A stretch of DNA of 64,000 nucleotides, taken from Peptostreptococcaceae bacterium. GTDB lineage: Bacteria > Bacillota > Clostridia > Peptostreptococcales > Peptostreptococcaceae. How positions within the stretch are numbered: the stretch's first letter is position 1; the number at the start of each line of letters is the position of its first letter. Below the pieces are notes generated by a model, which did not search any database, was not told the DNA's origin, and was given only the letters and a program-made list of their open reading frames with translations. A program made the position numbers and the translations under genes. The stretch is from NCBI GenBank assembly GCA_902363255.1, contig CABIZO010000004.1, positions 1-64,000 of the forward strand, read 5' to 3'. This document shows, one piece after another, positions 17,489 to 25,472 of this stretch.

Positions 17489-18832
17489 ATGAACTTTTTA
17501 GAATTTAAGAATTTATTATTTGAAAAAGCAAAAGAAGCTGGTTTCAATGAATGTGAAATCTATTTTAGTGATGGAGAAAGTATAAGCATAAGTGTTTATG
17601 AAGGCGAAGTGGAAAAATATAACTTAGCCAAGTCATTTGGACTTTCTTTCAGAGGAAAAATAAATGGAAAAATGGGTTATTCTTACACTGAAATCTTAGA
17701 CGAAGCTGCAGTAGATATGTTAATCAACAGTGCTAAAAATAGTGCAAACTTAATTGAAAATGATGATGAAACTTTTATATATGGTGGAAATAAAATATAC
17801 AGTGAAGTGAAAACTTATTCAAAAGAACTGGAAAATATAGATCCAGGAAAAATGATAGATTTAGCACTAGATTTAGAAAAAGAAGCTAAAAATTATTCAG
17901 ATAAAGTTGTTAATATAAATGGTTGTAAAATTTCTTATTCTTCATCAAACTACGGAGTTTACAATAGTAAAGGACTAGAGCTTACAAATAAAGACAATAT
18001 ACTAACTTCTTATGTTGTTCCAGTTGTGGAAGATGAAAGTGGTAAAAATGACGGTGTTGGCTATGTGGTGGCATCTTCTTTAGATGAAGTTAAACCTAAA
18101 GAAATGGCAGCACAAGGTGTGGAAGAAGCTCTAGGAAAGCTGGGTGGAAAAAGTATACCATCAGGAACTTACAACACAATCATATACAACGAAGCCATGG
18201 TTCAACTATTAGAAACTTTCGCAGGAACTTTTAGTGGAGATGCAGCGCAAAAAGGTCTTTCACTTTTAAAAGGAAAAGAAGGACAAATGATAGCATCACC
18301 AATAGTTACTATTGTGGACGATCCACTTATGGATGGAGGATTAGCATCAGCACCTTTTGATGACGAAGGTGTGGCAACATTTACAAAAGAATTAGTTTTT
18401 GAAGGAAAATTAAATACTCTACTTCACAACTTAAAAACAGCTCACAAACAAGGAGTTAAATCTACAGGAAATGGATTTAAAGCATCTTACGCATCTTCAG
18501 TAAACGTAAGCGAAAGTAATTTATACCTTAGAGCAGGAGAAAAATCATTCCAAGATTTAATGGAAGAAATTAATGAAGGTGTAATCATTACGGATTTAGC
18601 AGGACTTCACTCAGGAGCAAACGTAGTAAGTGGAGATTTCTCTTTAGCAGCTAAAGGATTCTACGTAAAAGATGGTAAGAAAGCTTTCCCAGTGGAACAA
18701 ATCACACTGGCTGGAAACTATTTTGATTTACTAAAAAATATAAAAGTTATAGGGAATGATTTAAAATTCCCTATGAGCAACGTGGGTTCACCGTCGGTAA
18801 TAGCAACAGGACTTTCCATAGCAGGAAAATAG
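17489..18832 (+). CDS. tldE: TldE/PmbA metalloprotease partner subunit
   Basis: 447 residues of the PmbA/TldD superfamily. It lacks the HExxxH site of TldD, which is normal for TldE; the second subunit shapes the closed chamber. Family signatures are the C-terminal GLHSGANVVSGDFSLAAKGF and DPLMDGGLASAPFDDEG. It begins one base after the tldD stop codon, with GGAAGGAGTG inside tldD, so the two are translated together. No modified-peptide precursor is visible next to the pair. Confidence 0.92.
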   Translation: MNFLEFKNLLFEKAKEAGFNECEIYFSDGESISISVYEGEVEKYNLAKSFGLSFRGKINGKMGYSYTEILDEAAVDMLINSAKNSANLIENDDETFIYGGNKIYSEVKTYSKELENIDPGKMIDLALDLEKEAKNYSDKVVNINGCKISYSSSNYGVYNSKGLELTNKDNILTSYVVPVVEDESGKNDGVGYVVASSLDEVKPKEMAAQGVEEALGKLGGKSIPSGTYNTIIYNEAMVQLLETFAGTFSGDAAQKGLSLLKGKEGQMIASPIVTIVDDPLMDGGLASAPFDDEGVATFTKELVFEGKLNTLLHNLKTAHKQGVKSTGNGFKASYASSVNVSESNLYLRAGEKSFQDLMEEINEGVIITDLAGLHSGANVVSGDFSLAAKGFYVKDGKKAFPVEQITLAGNYFDLLKNIKVIGNDLKFPMSNVGSPSVIATGLSIAGK

Positions 18833-18847
18833 AAGGGGATAAATAAT

Positions 18848-19327
18848 ATGAAATATTACATGAAATCAAAGCTTTTTAAAATAAAAGAAGACTTTTGGAT
18901 AAAAAATCAATATGACGAAGATGTATACTTTGTAGACAATAAATTTTTAACTTTTGGTTTACAATTTGATATATTAAAAAATAATAGAGTACTTTATTCT
19001 GTAAAAGAAAAACTACTAACATTTATGTCAAACTACAATATTTTTGAAAATGGTAATGTGGTAGCAGAAGTAAATCAGAAATTTACTTTTTTCAAAGATA
19101 AATTAAGTGTCACTAGCAAATATGGGGATTTAGATATTCAGGGTGATTATTTTGACTATAATTATGAAATATATCAAGGTGGAAGATCTATAGCTAGAGT
19201 TAGTAAAGAGTTTTTCGCATTTACTGATAATTATTTTATAGATATAGATTTTGAAGATGAAGCTTTCGTATTAGCATTGGTAGTTATAATAGATAATATA
19301 ATAGACAAGCAAAAAAATAGAGGATAG
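18848..19327 (+). CDS. YxjI/LURP-one-related family protein
   Basis: 159 residues. The start MKYYMKSKLFKIKEDFWIKNQ and the alternating beta strands are those of the YxjI / LURP-one-related family, whose fold resembles the Tubby C-terminal barrel and may bind membrane phosphoinositides or act as a scaffold. The function in bacteria is unknown. It lies 15 bases after tldE with AAGGGGAT upstream, so it is probably the third gene of that operon. A terminator follows. Confidence 0.82.
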   Translation: MKYYMKSKLFKIKEDFWIKNQYDEDVYFVDNKFLTFGLQFDILKNNRVLYSVKEKLLTFMSNYNIFENGNVVAEVNQKFTFFKDKLSVTSKYGDLDIQGDYFDYNYEIYQGGRSIARVSKEFFAFTDNYFIDIDFEDEAFVLALVVIIDNIIDKQKNRG

Positions 19328-19359
19328 TTCTTACTTACCCATTAAATATTATTGAACAT

Positions 19360-19396
19360 AAAAAGAGAGCTAATTAAAAATAAGCTCTCCTTTTAT
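19360..19396. terminator. Terminator between YxjI-like gene and the small minus-strand gene
   Basis: GAGAGCT/AGCTCTC stem flanked by AAAA and TTTT; it can serve both converging genes. Confidence 0.75.
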
Positions 19397-19418
19397 GTTG
19401 AAATATTTAAACTTTTAA

Positions 19419-19580
19419 TTAATATAACGCATCTTCTTCCACTTCAATTAAACCTTTTGAAGCTAAAAACTCTTCTTGTAAATCTAAAATCATTTCTATA
19501 TCATCTTTAGAAATGTTACCTGCACATTTGCTATATATAAATTCAATCATCTCTTCAATTGAAACTGTCATATCTTCCAT
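19419..19580 (-). CDS. Small acidic protein of 53 residues
   Basis: The ATG at 19580 follows a perfect AGGAGG site at good distance, and the frame is open to TAA at 19421-19419. It starts MEDMTVSIEEMIEFIYSKCA and ends VEEDALY; the composition is helical and strongly acidic, with one Cys. The ribosome site, codon use and terminator behind it make it a real gene. I do not recognise a family. Confidence 0.7.
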   Translation of the reverse strand: MEDMTVSIEEMIEFIYSKCAGNISKDDIEMILDLQEEFLASKGLIEVEEDALY

Positions 19581-19702
19581 AATATCCTCCTAAATTAAGA
19601 ACATAATTAATATAATACAACATAATGAAGAAAAAATAAAGAGGGAGAATTAGTGTAGTATTTTTGCAGATAATAATTTTATATAAAAACTAGGAGGACA
19701 AT

Positions 19703-20137
19703 ATGGGTAAATATAAATTAGATTATTTTTCAAAATACTATTTTTATGAAGAAGATGATTTTGTAAATCAAGTTGAAGAAGGAACTTACATATTAGAACA
19801 AATAAAAAAGAGCAATAGATTTGATTATAAAGGACACTCATATAAATATACTAAGTTTGGAAACATATCTCAAAGCAATACAAAGAGAAATGTGGACCTG
19901 GAAATACCATCAGATAGCATAAACGTAATTATAGATAATGAAGAATGTCATCTTGATTTAATATACAAATTTGAAACTAAAACTCTAGAGGATCATGTTA
20001 GAGTAAGCACAAGAATAAGTGAAAAAAATGATGATGTGTCTTGTTTATTATACATAAGAAATAATGACAGCTTGGGGTGTATAAAAGATTTGGAAAATGT
20101 GAAAAGACTACAAGAGGAAAATATGAAAACAAAATAA
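19703..20137 (+). CDS. Unknown 144-aa soluble protein
   Basis: The ATG follows ACTAGGAGGACAAT, an excellent ribosome site. The product is hydrophilic and acidic, with no signal peptide or membrane helix and no motif that I recognise. It seems to have beta strands in the middle (VDLEIPSDSINVII, HLDLIYKFETKT). It stands alone between a divergent small gene and the histidine phosphatase gene. Confidence 0.65.
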   Translation: MGKYKLDYFSKYYFYEEDDFVNQVEEGTYILEQIKKSNRFDYKGHSYKYTKFGNISQSNTKRNVDLEIPSDSINVIIDNEECHLDLIYKFETKTLEDHVRVSTRISEKNDDVSCLLYIRNNDSLGCIKDLENVKRLQEENMKTK

Positions 20138-20257
20138 TGCTATATAAATGTATACTATGTTCAGTTATTTACTGACATTTATGTTACAATTATCTTATAA
20201 ATTAAGACCTACATAGTTCTTAATTAAATATCACAATATATTATGAGGGGTAATAGG

Positions 20258-20857
20258 ATGAAAAAAACATTATATTTAATGCGCCACGGGCAAACTTTAT
20301 TTAATTTAAGAAGAAAAATGCAAGGACACTGTGATTCACCGCTGACTCCACTTGGAATAAAACAAGCTGAAATAGCAGGAGAATATTTTGAAAATATTGA
20401 TATAGATCATGCTTATAGTTCAACTTCGGAAAGATGCTGTGATACACTGGAACTAGCAACAAAGGGGAAAATGCCTTATGTAAGATTAAAAGGTTTAAAA
20501 GAAATGAACTTTGGTGTGTTTGAGGCTGAAAGTGAAGACTTAAAACCTCAAGACAAAAAAGACTATGAAAATTTCTTTCTTCAATATGGTGGGGAAGCCA
20601 TGTCACAAGTTAAAGAAAGAATGCTTAAAACTTGTACAGAAATAATGGAAAGAGAAGACCACAACACAGTTTTAGCTGTATCTCATGGATTGGCATCACT
20701 ATGCTTTTTATCTAATTTTCAAGATACTTATGAATTAATGATGGCAGGAGTGCCTAACTGTATCATATTCAAATATGAGTATGAAAATAAAGAGTTTAAA
20801 TTAGTAGATGTGATACGTCACGATTTTAGTCAAATAGAAGAAGCTTTAGCTTATTAA
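20258..20857 (+). CDS. Histidine phosphatase family protein
   Basis: 199 residues of the phosphoglycerate-mutase-like fold. The catalytic RHG (LMRHGQT) is at residues 8-14; the second His is in AVSHGLASL near residue 138, and Arg in SSTSERCCDT. A phospho-histidine intermediate is expected. Members remove phosphate from sugars, nucleotides or small acids, so the substrate is open. The ATG at 20258 is chosen because an upstream ATG (20243) contains the GAGGGG ribosome site. Confidence 0.9.
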   Translation: MKKTLYLMRHGQTLFNLRRKMQGHCDSPLTPLGIKQAEIAGEYFENIDIDHAYSSTSERCCDTLELATKGKMPYVRLKGLKEMNFGVFEAESEDLKPQDKKDYENFFLQYGGEAMSQVKERMLKTCTEIMEREDHNTVLAVSHGLASLCFLSNFQDTYELMMAGVPNCIIFKYEYENKEFKLVDVIRHDFSQIEEALAY

Positions 20858-20881
20858 AATATAAAAAACTTTATTAAGAAG

Positions 20882-20960
20882 TGATATGCTCCCTTTATGG
20901 TATCAGTTAAAATAATAAAACTGTTATCATGAAGGGAGTATTTTTATGTCTAGAAAATCT
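20882..20960 (+). mobile_element. Solo end of the IS found at the left window edge
   Basis: TGATATGCTCCCTTTATGG, the inner inverted repeat, the ribosome site and the start codon plus five codons (ATGTCTAGAAAAT) are nearly identical to the reverse complement of 79-156. After that the sequence diverges and the frame stops within about ten codons. Only the first 80 bases of the element are left. Confidence 0.8.
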
Positions 20961-21170
20961 AATATGGCTAATCTTTATATTTAAAGAAATTAAGATAAAT
21001 CTTTCTATTTAAGATGCCTAATCTTTTTATTTGGCTTTGTTTTAAATCAGTACTGAAAATGATATTTTAAGAGTAAATGCGCAACTGTTATATGGTGGGT
21101 TATAAAATGCTTAGAGTTTAATGATAATAGTGCATAATAAAGTAAGTCCATCCATAAACATGGAAATATA
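20961..21170. other. Non-coding remainder after the IS scrap
   Basis: No gene is visible. A TGGCTAATCTTTATATTT / TGCCTAATCTTTTTATTT near-repeat occurs at 20965 and 21019. Confidence 0.4.
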
Positions 21171-21227
21171 TTGACAATATCGATACACGATGTTAATATC
21201 TAATCATAAATATCGTGTATCGATATT
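21171..21227 (+). promoter_or_regulatory. Promoter and double operator of the PadR/DUF2812 operon
   Basis: TTGACA (21171-21176) and TAATAT (21194-21199) are 17 bases apart. A perfect 16-bp inverted repeat has arms at 21176-21191 (AATATCGATACACGAT) and 21212-21227 (ATCGTGTATCGATATT). The left arm fills the -35/-10 spacer and the right arm covers the start region. Each arm contains TATCG-N5-CGAT(A/G), itself a dyad. This is the layout of an autorepressed PadR promoter. Confidence 0.8.
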
Positions 21228-21272
21228 TATCATATGGTGAGAACTTTAAAATGTAAAATGAGGAGTGTTAAA

Positions 21273-21599
21273 ATGGCTAGAAAGCAATTTCAGACCTTAT
21301 CAGAACCGATGTATTATATATTATTAGCCTTAACAAGTGAATGTTGTGGCGTAGATATTATGAAAAAAGTTGAAGAAATATCAAGAGGAAGAATATCTGT
21401 AGGTCCAGGAACACTATACACATTACTTGGGAAGTTTGAAAGTTCTGATTTGATAAGAGAAACGGAAGTTCAAGGAAGAAAAAGAAGTTACATAATAACA
21501 AAACAGGGATATGAAGCATTAAATCAAGAATATCTACGACTTAAATCCATGGTTAATGAAGGAGCAGAATATATAGGGGGGCATTATGAGGATAAGTAA
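21273..21599 (+). CDS. PadR-family transcriptional regulator
   Basis: 108 residues, a single winged helix-turn-helix of the PadR s2 class: SEPMYYILLALTSECCGVDIMKKVEEIS, then GPGTLYTLLGKFESSDLI and GRKRSYIITKQGYEAL. The ATG at 21273 follows GAGGAG at good distance; a frame from 21234 is less likely. It overlaps the DUF2812 gene by 14 bases. It probably binds the dyad at 21176-21227 and so represses both genes; cationic or antibiotic inducers are usual in the family. Confidence 0.9.
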   Translation: MARKQFQTLSEPMYYILLALTSECCGVDIMKKVEEISRGRISVGPGTLYTLLGKFESSDLIRETEVQGRKRSYIITKQGYEALNQEYLRLKSMVNEGAEYIGGHYEDK

Positions 21600-22884
21600 A
21601 AATAAATTTATTAAGCTAATACCAATTAAAGAACATGAGTGCAAAGCGTTGGAGGAGTATTTAGAAGAAAAAGCATTGGAAGGGTGGATGTTAGATGATG
21701 TAATATGTGGGTTTTTAGTATTTAAAAAGAATAAGCCACAAAAATGTAAGTTTGCAGTAGATATATTTACAGGTAAGGATAAGGATGAATATATAGAATA
21801 TTGTGAAGCTGGAGAATGGAAGTATTTATTTCAGCATAATAAATATTTGATTTTTTATACTGAGAAGGAAAGTATTACACCTATACAAACTGATGAAGAA
21901 ATAGTATTGAAAAAAGTCAGAAAATCTATTTTGAAAAGTTTATTAAATAATATTTTTGTAATTGGAATGATTATATTTAATTTATCTATAGGTGAAAAAA
22001 ATGGTTATGGTTTTTTTAGTGAAATATCACATAATAGTGCTTTATTTTTAATGGCATCACTAATTATAATGATTATTAGTGCTATAGCTGTTACAATTAA
22101 AGACGGATTATGGTATTTTAAATCTAATAGAGCTTTCAAGCTCAATGAAAATATAAATTATCCCGATTTAAAATTATTAAAAGTAAAAAATATTTGTTTT
22201 CACATGTATATTTTTATTTTATTTTTAATGGTTATTAGTTTATTTGGAGATATAGGTAATGATAAAGGTTATATTCTTTTAGCAGTTTTTCTAGTTATGA
22301 TTGCTGTTTGTATAAGTAGACTTACAAATATATTACTTAAAAAGTATAAAAAAGCAAGTAAAGTAGTAGGTGTTCTTATTTATGTTGTTGGAATCTTTAT
22401 GTCTACTCATATTATAGTATCAGGAACAGAAATGATTAATTTTATAAGAGATGAGAGCCAAACACCTATGATGAGCATAAGTGATTTTACAGATAGGAAG
22501 ATAAAAAAAGAATATTTAGATTTTTCTACTTCTAAGTCTTTTTTAGCAAGTTCTTATACTTATTCTTATGAAGGATATTATAATGATATAGAAACTGTAG
22601 ATAAGGTAGGCAGTGAGGTATATTTTAATTATGAAATATGCAAAAGTAAATATCAGTGGATAATTGATAAAATTTTTGAATCTTATTTAAAGAGGTACGA
22701 GTACATTGATTATGAGGAAGTTAAGGATAATAATTGGGGTGCTTTAGCTGTATATAAATCTGACAAATTGAATAGTGGATATTTACTTAAATATAAAGAT
22801 AGAGTAATTTCAGTTTCTGGAAGTATAGATTTTAGTAAGAAAAATATAGAGTTTATAAAAGAAAAATGTATTAATTGGCAATAA
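21586..22884 (+). CDS. DUF2812-domain membrane protein, PadR partner
   Basis: 432 residues. The N-terminal DUF2812 domain (about 1-105) has the signature LEEYLEEKALEGWMLDDV and FKKNKPQKCKFAVDIF. Four membrane helices follow (about 125-285), then an external C-terminal domain of about 140 residues ending in a SGSIDF segment. PadR plus DUF2812 is a known neighbour pair with unknown function, possibly sensing envelope stress. The paralog at 49553 has the same build but no PadR next to it. Confidence 0.82.
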   Translation: MRISKNKFIKLIPIKEHECKALEEYLEEKALEGWMLDDVICGFLVFKKNKPQKCKFAVDIFTGKDKDEYIEYCEAGEWKYLFQHNKYLIFYTEKESITPIQTDEEIVLKKVRKSILKSLLNNIFVIGMIIFNLSIGEKNGYGFFSEISHNSALFLMASLIIMIISAIAVTIKDGLWYFKSNRAFKLNENINYPDLKLLKVKNICFHMYIFILFLMVISLFGDIGNDKGYILLAVFLVMIAVCISRLTNILLKKYKKASKVVGVLIYVVGIFMSTHIIVSGTEMINFIRDESQTPMMSISDFTDRKIKKEYLDFSTSKSFLASSYTYSYEGYYNDIETVDKVGSEVYFNYEICKSKYQWIIDKIFESYLKRYEYIDYEEVKDNNWGALAVYKSDKLNSGYLLKYKDRVISVSGSIDFSKKNIEFIKEKCINWQ

Positions 22885-22983
22885 ATAGGCAATGTATTTT
22901 TAAGTTTTAAAATTTGAATGTTTATAAATTAAATTATAATTTATAAAATAGATTTAATGAACAATTTTAATATAATGCAAATC

Positions 22984-23015
22984 AAAAAGTAGGGATTTAT
23001 GACCCTACTTTTTAG
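22984..23015. terminator. Bidirectional terminator
   Basis: AAAAAGTAGGG/CCCTACTTTTT stem with an eight-base loop between converging genes. Confidence 0.85.
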
Positions 23016-23075
23016 TTTCTAAAATAAGTTATAAAATCAATATTAGTCTAAAACATAGCCTTTTATTTAAAGAAA

Positions 23076-24293
23076 TTAATCAAAATGTTCCCAGGAACAT
23101 TGACCTGGTTTTTGTAAAAGAAAATTAACAATTCTGAAAATTTCATCTTTAGATTTACTTCTAAAAAGTATAACTTTATCACCCATGGCAGCAGAGAATA
23201 TTTCGGGAACATCAACAGTTGTAAGTATTTTATTGCCATACTTGTTATAAGCATCATCAATTGAATTAACATAGTCTGAAGTATTTCTTCTACTTGCATA
23301 TCCTACTAAATACTTTCTATTTATAGGATAGAAACATTTATCGTAGATTAACATATCTGCCCAAATAGTGTAAACATCCACATCATAGGCGTAGTTAATC
23401 ATATCTATTATATATCCACCAGGAGCTCTCATATTAATTTCCAAGCCTATTAAATCGCCTTTTTTACCAAGACCTTCTTTATCTTCATCCAATCTAAAAA
23501 ATTCAAAATGGAAAAATCTACTTTTAGTATCAAAAGCCTGAACAGCTTTTCTACCTATTATTTCTATATCTTTTCCTTCAAAATCTTGAAAATAAAATGC
23601 CATATCTTGATGTTCGTTTACCGTATCCATAATGGAATTTAAATAAACATGGCTGGAAGAAACTAAAATATTTTTGTTAGAATCTGTTAAGCCATCAAAA
23701 GTTTCCACATGGCCACAAATAAATTCTTCCATAATATATCTTATATGAGGATCTTTTGTTGCAAAGAAGTAATTCAACTCAGATAAATTTTTTAACTTAT
23801 AAGTATTACTAGCACCTACACCATTATCTGGTTTTACTATGATAGGATATCCTATAAGATTTGCAAATTTCACAGCCTCTTTATAATCATCAATTAATAT
23901 ATATCTAGCAACTGGAATACCACAAGATTTGTAGACTTCTTTCATTTGTGATTTATATTTCATTGGAGACAGATTTTCAAATTTAGTTCCACTATTAACA
24001 TCAAACTGGCTTCTAAGTTTAGACTCTTTTTCTAGCCAGTACTCATTTTCTGATTCTATCCAATGAATTTTTCCATACTTTTCATTAAAATATCTGCAAG
24101 CTGCAGAAACCTCTTCATAATTTTCCAAACTATTAACTCTATAATACTCTGTAACTGAATTTATGGTATGTTGTGGTAATGTTTCAAAAGGTGCATCTCC
24201 TATTCCTAGAACATTTACGCCCCTTTCTTTTAAACGACTACAGAAATTATAAAAATCTAATGGAAAATTTGGTGAAATAAAAACAACATTCAA
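23076..24293 (-). CDS. ATP-grasp domain protein, possible peptide or amino-acid ligase
   Basis: 405 residues. After an N-terminal Rossmann-like pre-ATP-grasp part (MNVVFISPNFPLDFYNFCSR), the ATP-grasp core runs from about 115 to 310: YPIIVKPDNGVGASNTYKL binds ATP, YIMEEFICGHVETFDGL is the hinge, and GLEINMRAPGG holds the metal ligands. Such enzymes join a carboxylate to an amine or thiol through an acyl phosphate. It is 18 bases downstream of the esterase gene on the same strand, so the two should act on one pathway. The substrate is unknown. Confidence 0.83.
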   Translation of the reverse strand: MNVVFISPNFPLDFYNFCSRLKERGVNVLGIGDAPFETLPQHTINSVTEYYRVNSLENYEEVSAACRYFNEKYGKIHWIESENEYWLEKESKLRSQFDVNSGTKFENLSPMKYKSQMKEVYKSCGIPVARYILIDDYKEAVKFANLIGYPIIVKPDNGVGASNTYKLKNLSELNYFFATKDPHIRYIMEEFICGHVETFDGLTDSNKNILVSSSHVYLNSIMDTVNEHQDMAFYFQDFEGKDIEIIGRKAVQAFDTKSRFFHFEFFRLDEDKEGLGKKGDLIGLEINMRAPGGYIIDMINYAYDVDVYTIWADMLIYDKCFYPINRKYLVGYASRRNTSDYVNSIDDAYNKYGNKILTTVDVPEIFSAAMGDKVILFRSKSKDEIFRIVNFLLQKPGQCSWEHFD

Positions 24294-24311
24294 AATACAA
24301 TTATACCCCCT

Positions 24312-25067
24312 TTAAAATAATTTTTCTATAAAGTATCTAAATTGAATTTGCCACCAGTTCCAATCATGATTTACATCATGCCCCCATAAATCAACTATGG
24401 CAGGAATATTTTTATAATCTAATAATTCCTTCATTCTATTAGTTGTAGATATGGCAGGTTCTTCCCATGCCCCCTGACCACAGCAAAGAACGATTTTACA
24501 CTGGCGGTACATTTCCACATAAGGGTGATCATAACTCATACCGTTTATATATTTTACAGGTGCATTATTATACACCAAATCATCACAATAGTTTCCAAAG
24601 AATAAATCTGAATCATAATAGCCACTTAGGGCAATAGTGCCTTTGAAAATATCAGGTCTTCTAAATAGAAAATTTGCTGCATGTGTTCCCCCCATGGAAC
24701 AACCTGTAGTAAATATACCATTTATAAAATGATCTTTATTAATTTCATAGTTGATTTGAAATATTCTTGGAACTAATTCATCCACAATATAGTTAAACCA
24801 AGCCTCATGAGCTAATATTCTTTCTCTAGAGTCTTTATCATTTGCAGACCAACTTTCTTTGTCCATACTATCACAACAGAATAATTGAATTGTCCCCGCT
24901 TCAATAAAATCCTGAACAGTATCAACCATTTTAAAATTTTCAAAGTCATAAAATCTGCCATCTTGGGCTGGAAAAACTAATATGGGCTGACCGCTATGAC
25001 CGTAAACTTTAAACTCCATGTGTCTATTTAAGTGTTTACTGAATTCTTTATAATATTTTATATTCAT
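24312..25067 (-). CDS. Esterase-family alpha/beta hydrolase paired with an ATP-grasp enzyme
   Basis: About 251 residues. The nucleophile elbow is GCSMGG; Asp and His candidates are in VDLWGHDVNHDWNWW near the end. It starts MNIKYYKEFSKHLNRHMEFK with no signal peptide, so it is cytoplasmic. The ATG at 25067 follows AAGGGAG; a longer frame from 25115 is hydrophobic by chance. The type is that of the COG4947-like esterases related to esterase D. Order esterase then ATP-grasp, 18 bases apart, suggests a hydrolysis/ligation pair. Confidence 0.82.
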   Translation of the reverse strand: MNIKYYKEFSKHLNRHMEFKVYGHSGQPILVFPAQDGRFYDFENFKMVDTVQDFIEAGTIQLFCCDSMDKESWSANDKDSRERILAHEAWFNYIVDELVPRIFQINYEINKDHFINGIFTTGCSMGGTHAANFLFRRPDIFKGTIALSGYYDSDLFFGNYCDDLVYNNAPVKYINGMSYDHPYVEMYRQCKIVLCCGQGAWEEPAISTTNRMKELLDYKNIPAIVDLWGHDVNHDWNWWQIQFRYFIEKLF

Positions 25068-25401
25068 AAATATCACTCCCTTATCTGGAAAAATAAATAA
25101 TATAAATAGTATCACAATCTAACTGTGTTTATTATAAATTTAAATTTACATATTTTGATAAAGTTCAATTATTTATGACATTGGTATGAATTTTTTTATT
25201 TAAAATACTTAAAATTTACGAAAAAAAGGATATTTTGTTTATGCATAATAAAGTACTCATGGTTATGTTATTATTTATGTTTTACCACATCTAAAATGAT
25301 ATAAACTTTGTTTTGTCTTAATTTAAACTATGGAAAAGGTGTTTTTTTAGATGGTTTTATAAGAAAATGACATGAATAATTATTACAATATAATACATTA
25401 T
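25068..25401. other. Intergenic region between divergent units
   Basis: No ORF with a ribosome site and no hairpin of note. It separates the esterase operon from the large secreted protein. Confidence 0.5.
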
Positions 25402-25430
25402 TTGGAAAGAAATGTAATAAATGATATAAT
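25402..25430 (+). promoter_or_regulatory. Sigma-A-type promoter of the secreted lipase-like gene
   Basis: TTGGAA (25402-25407), 17-base spacer, TATAAT (25425-25430). The coding start is 43 bases farther, after ACGGGGGAA. Confidence 0.75.
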
Positions 25431-25472
25431 CATATAGTATATTCAATTTAAAATTAAATACGGGGGAATCTT

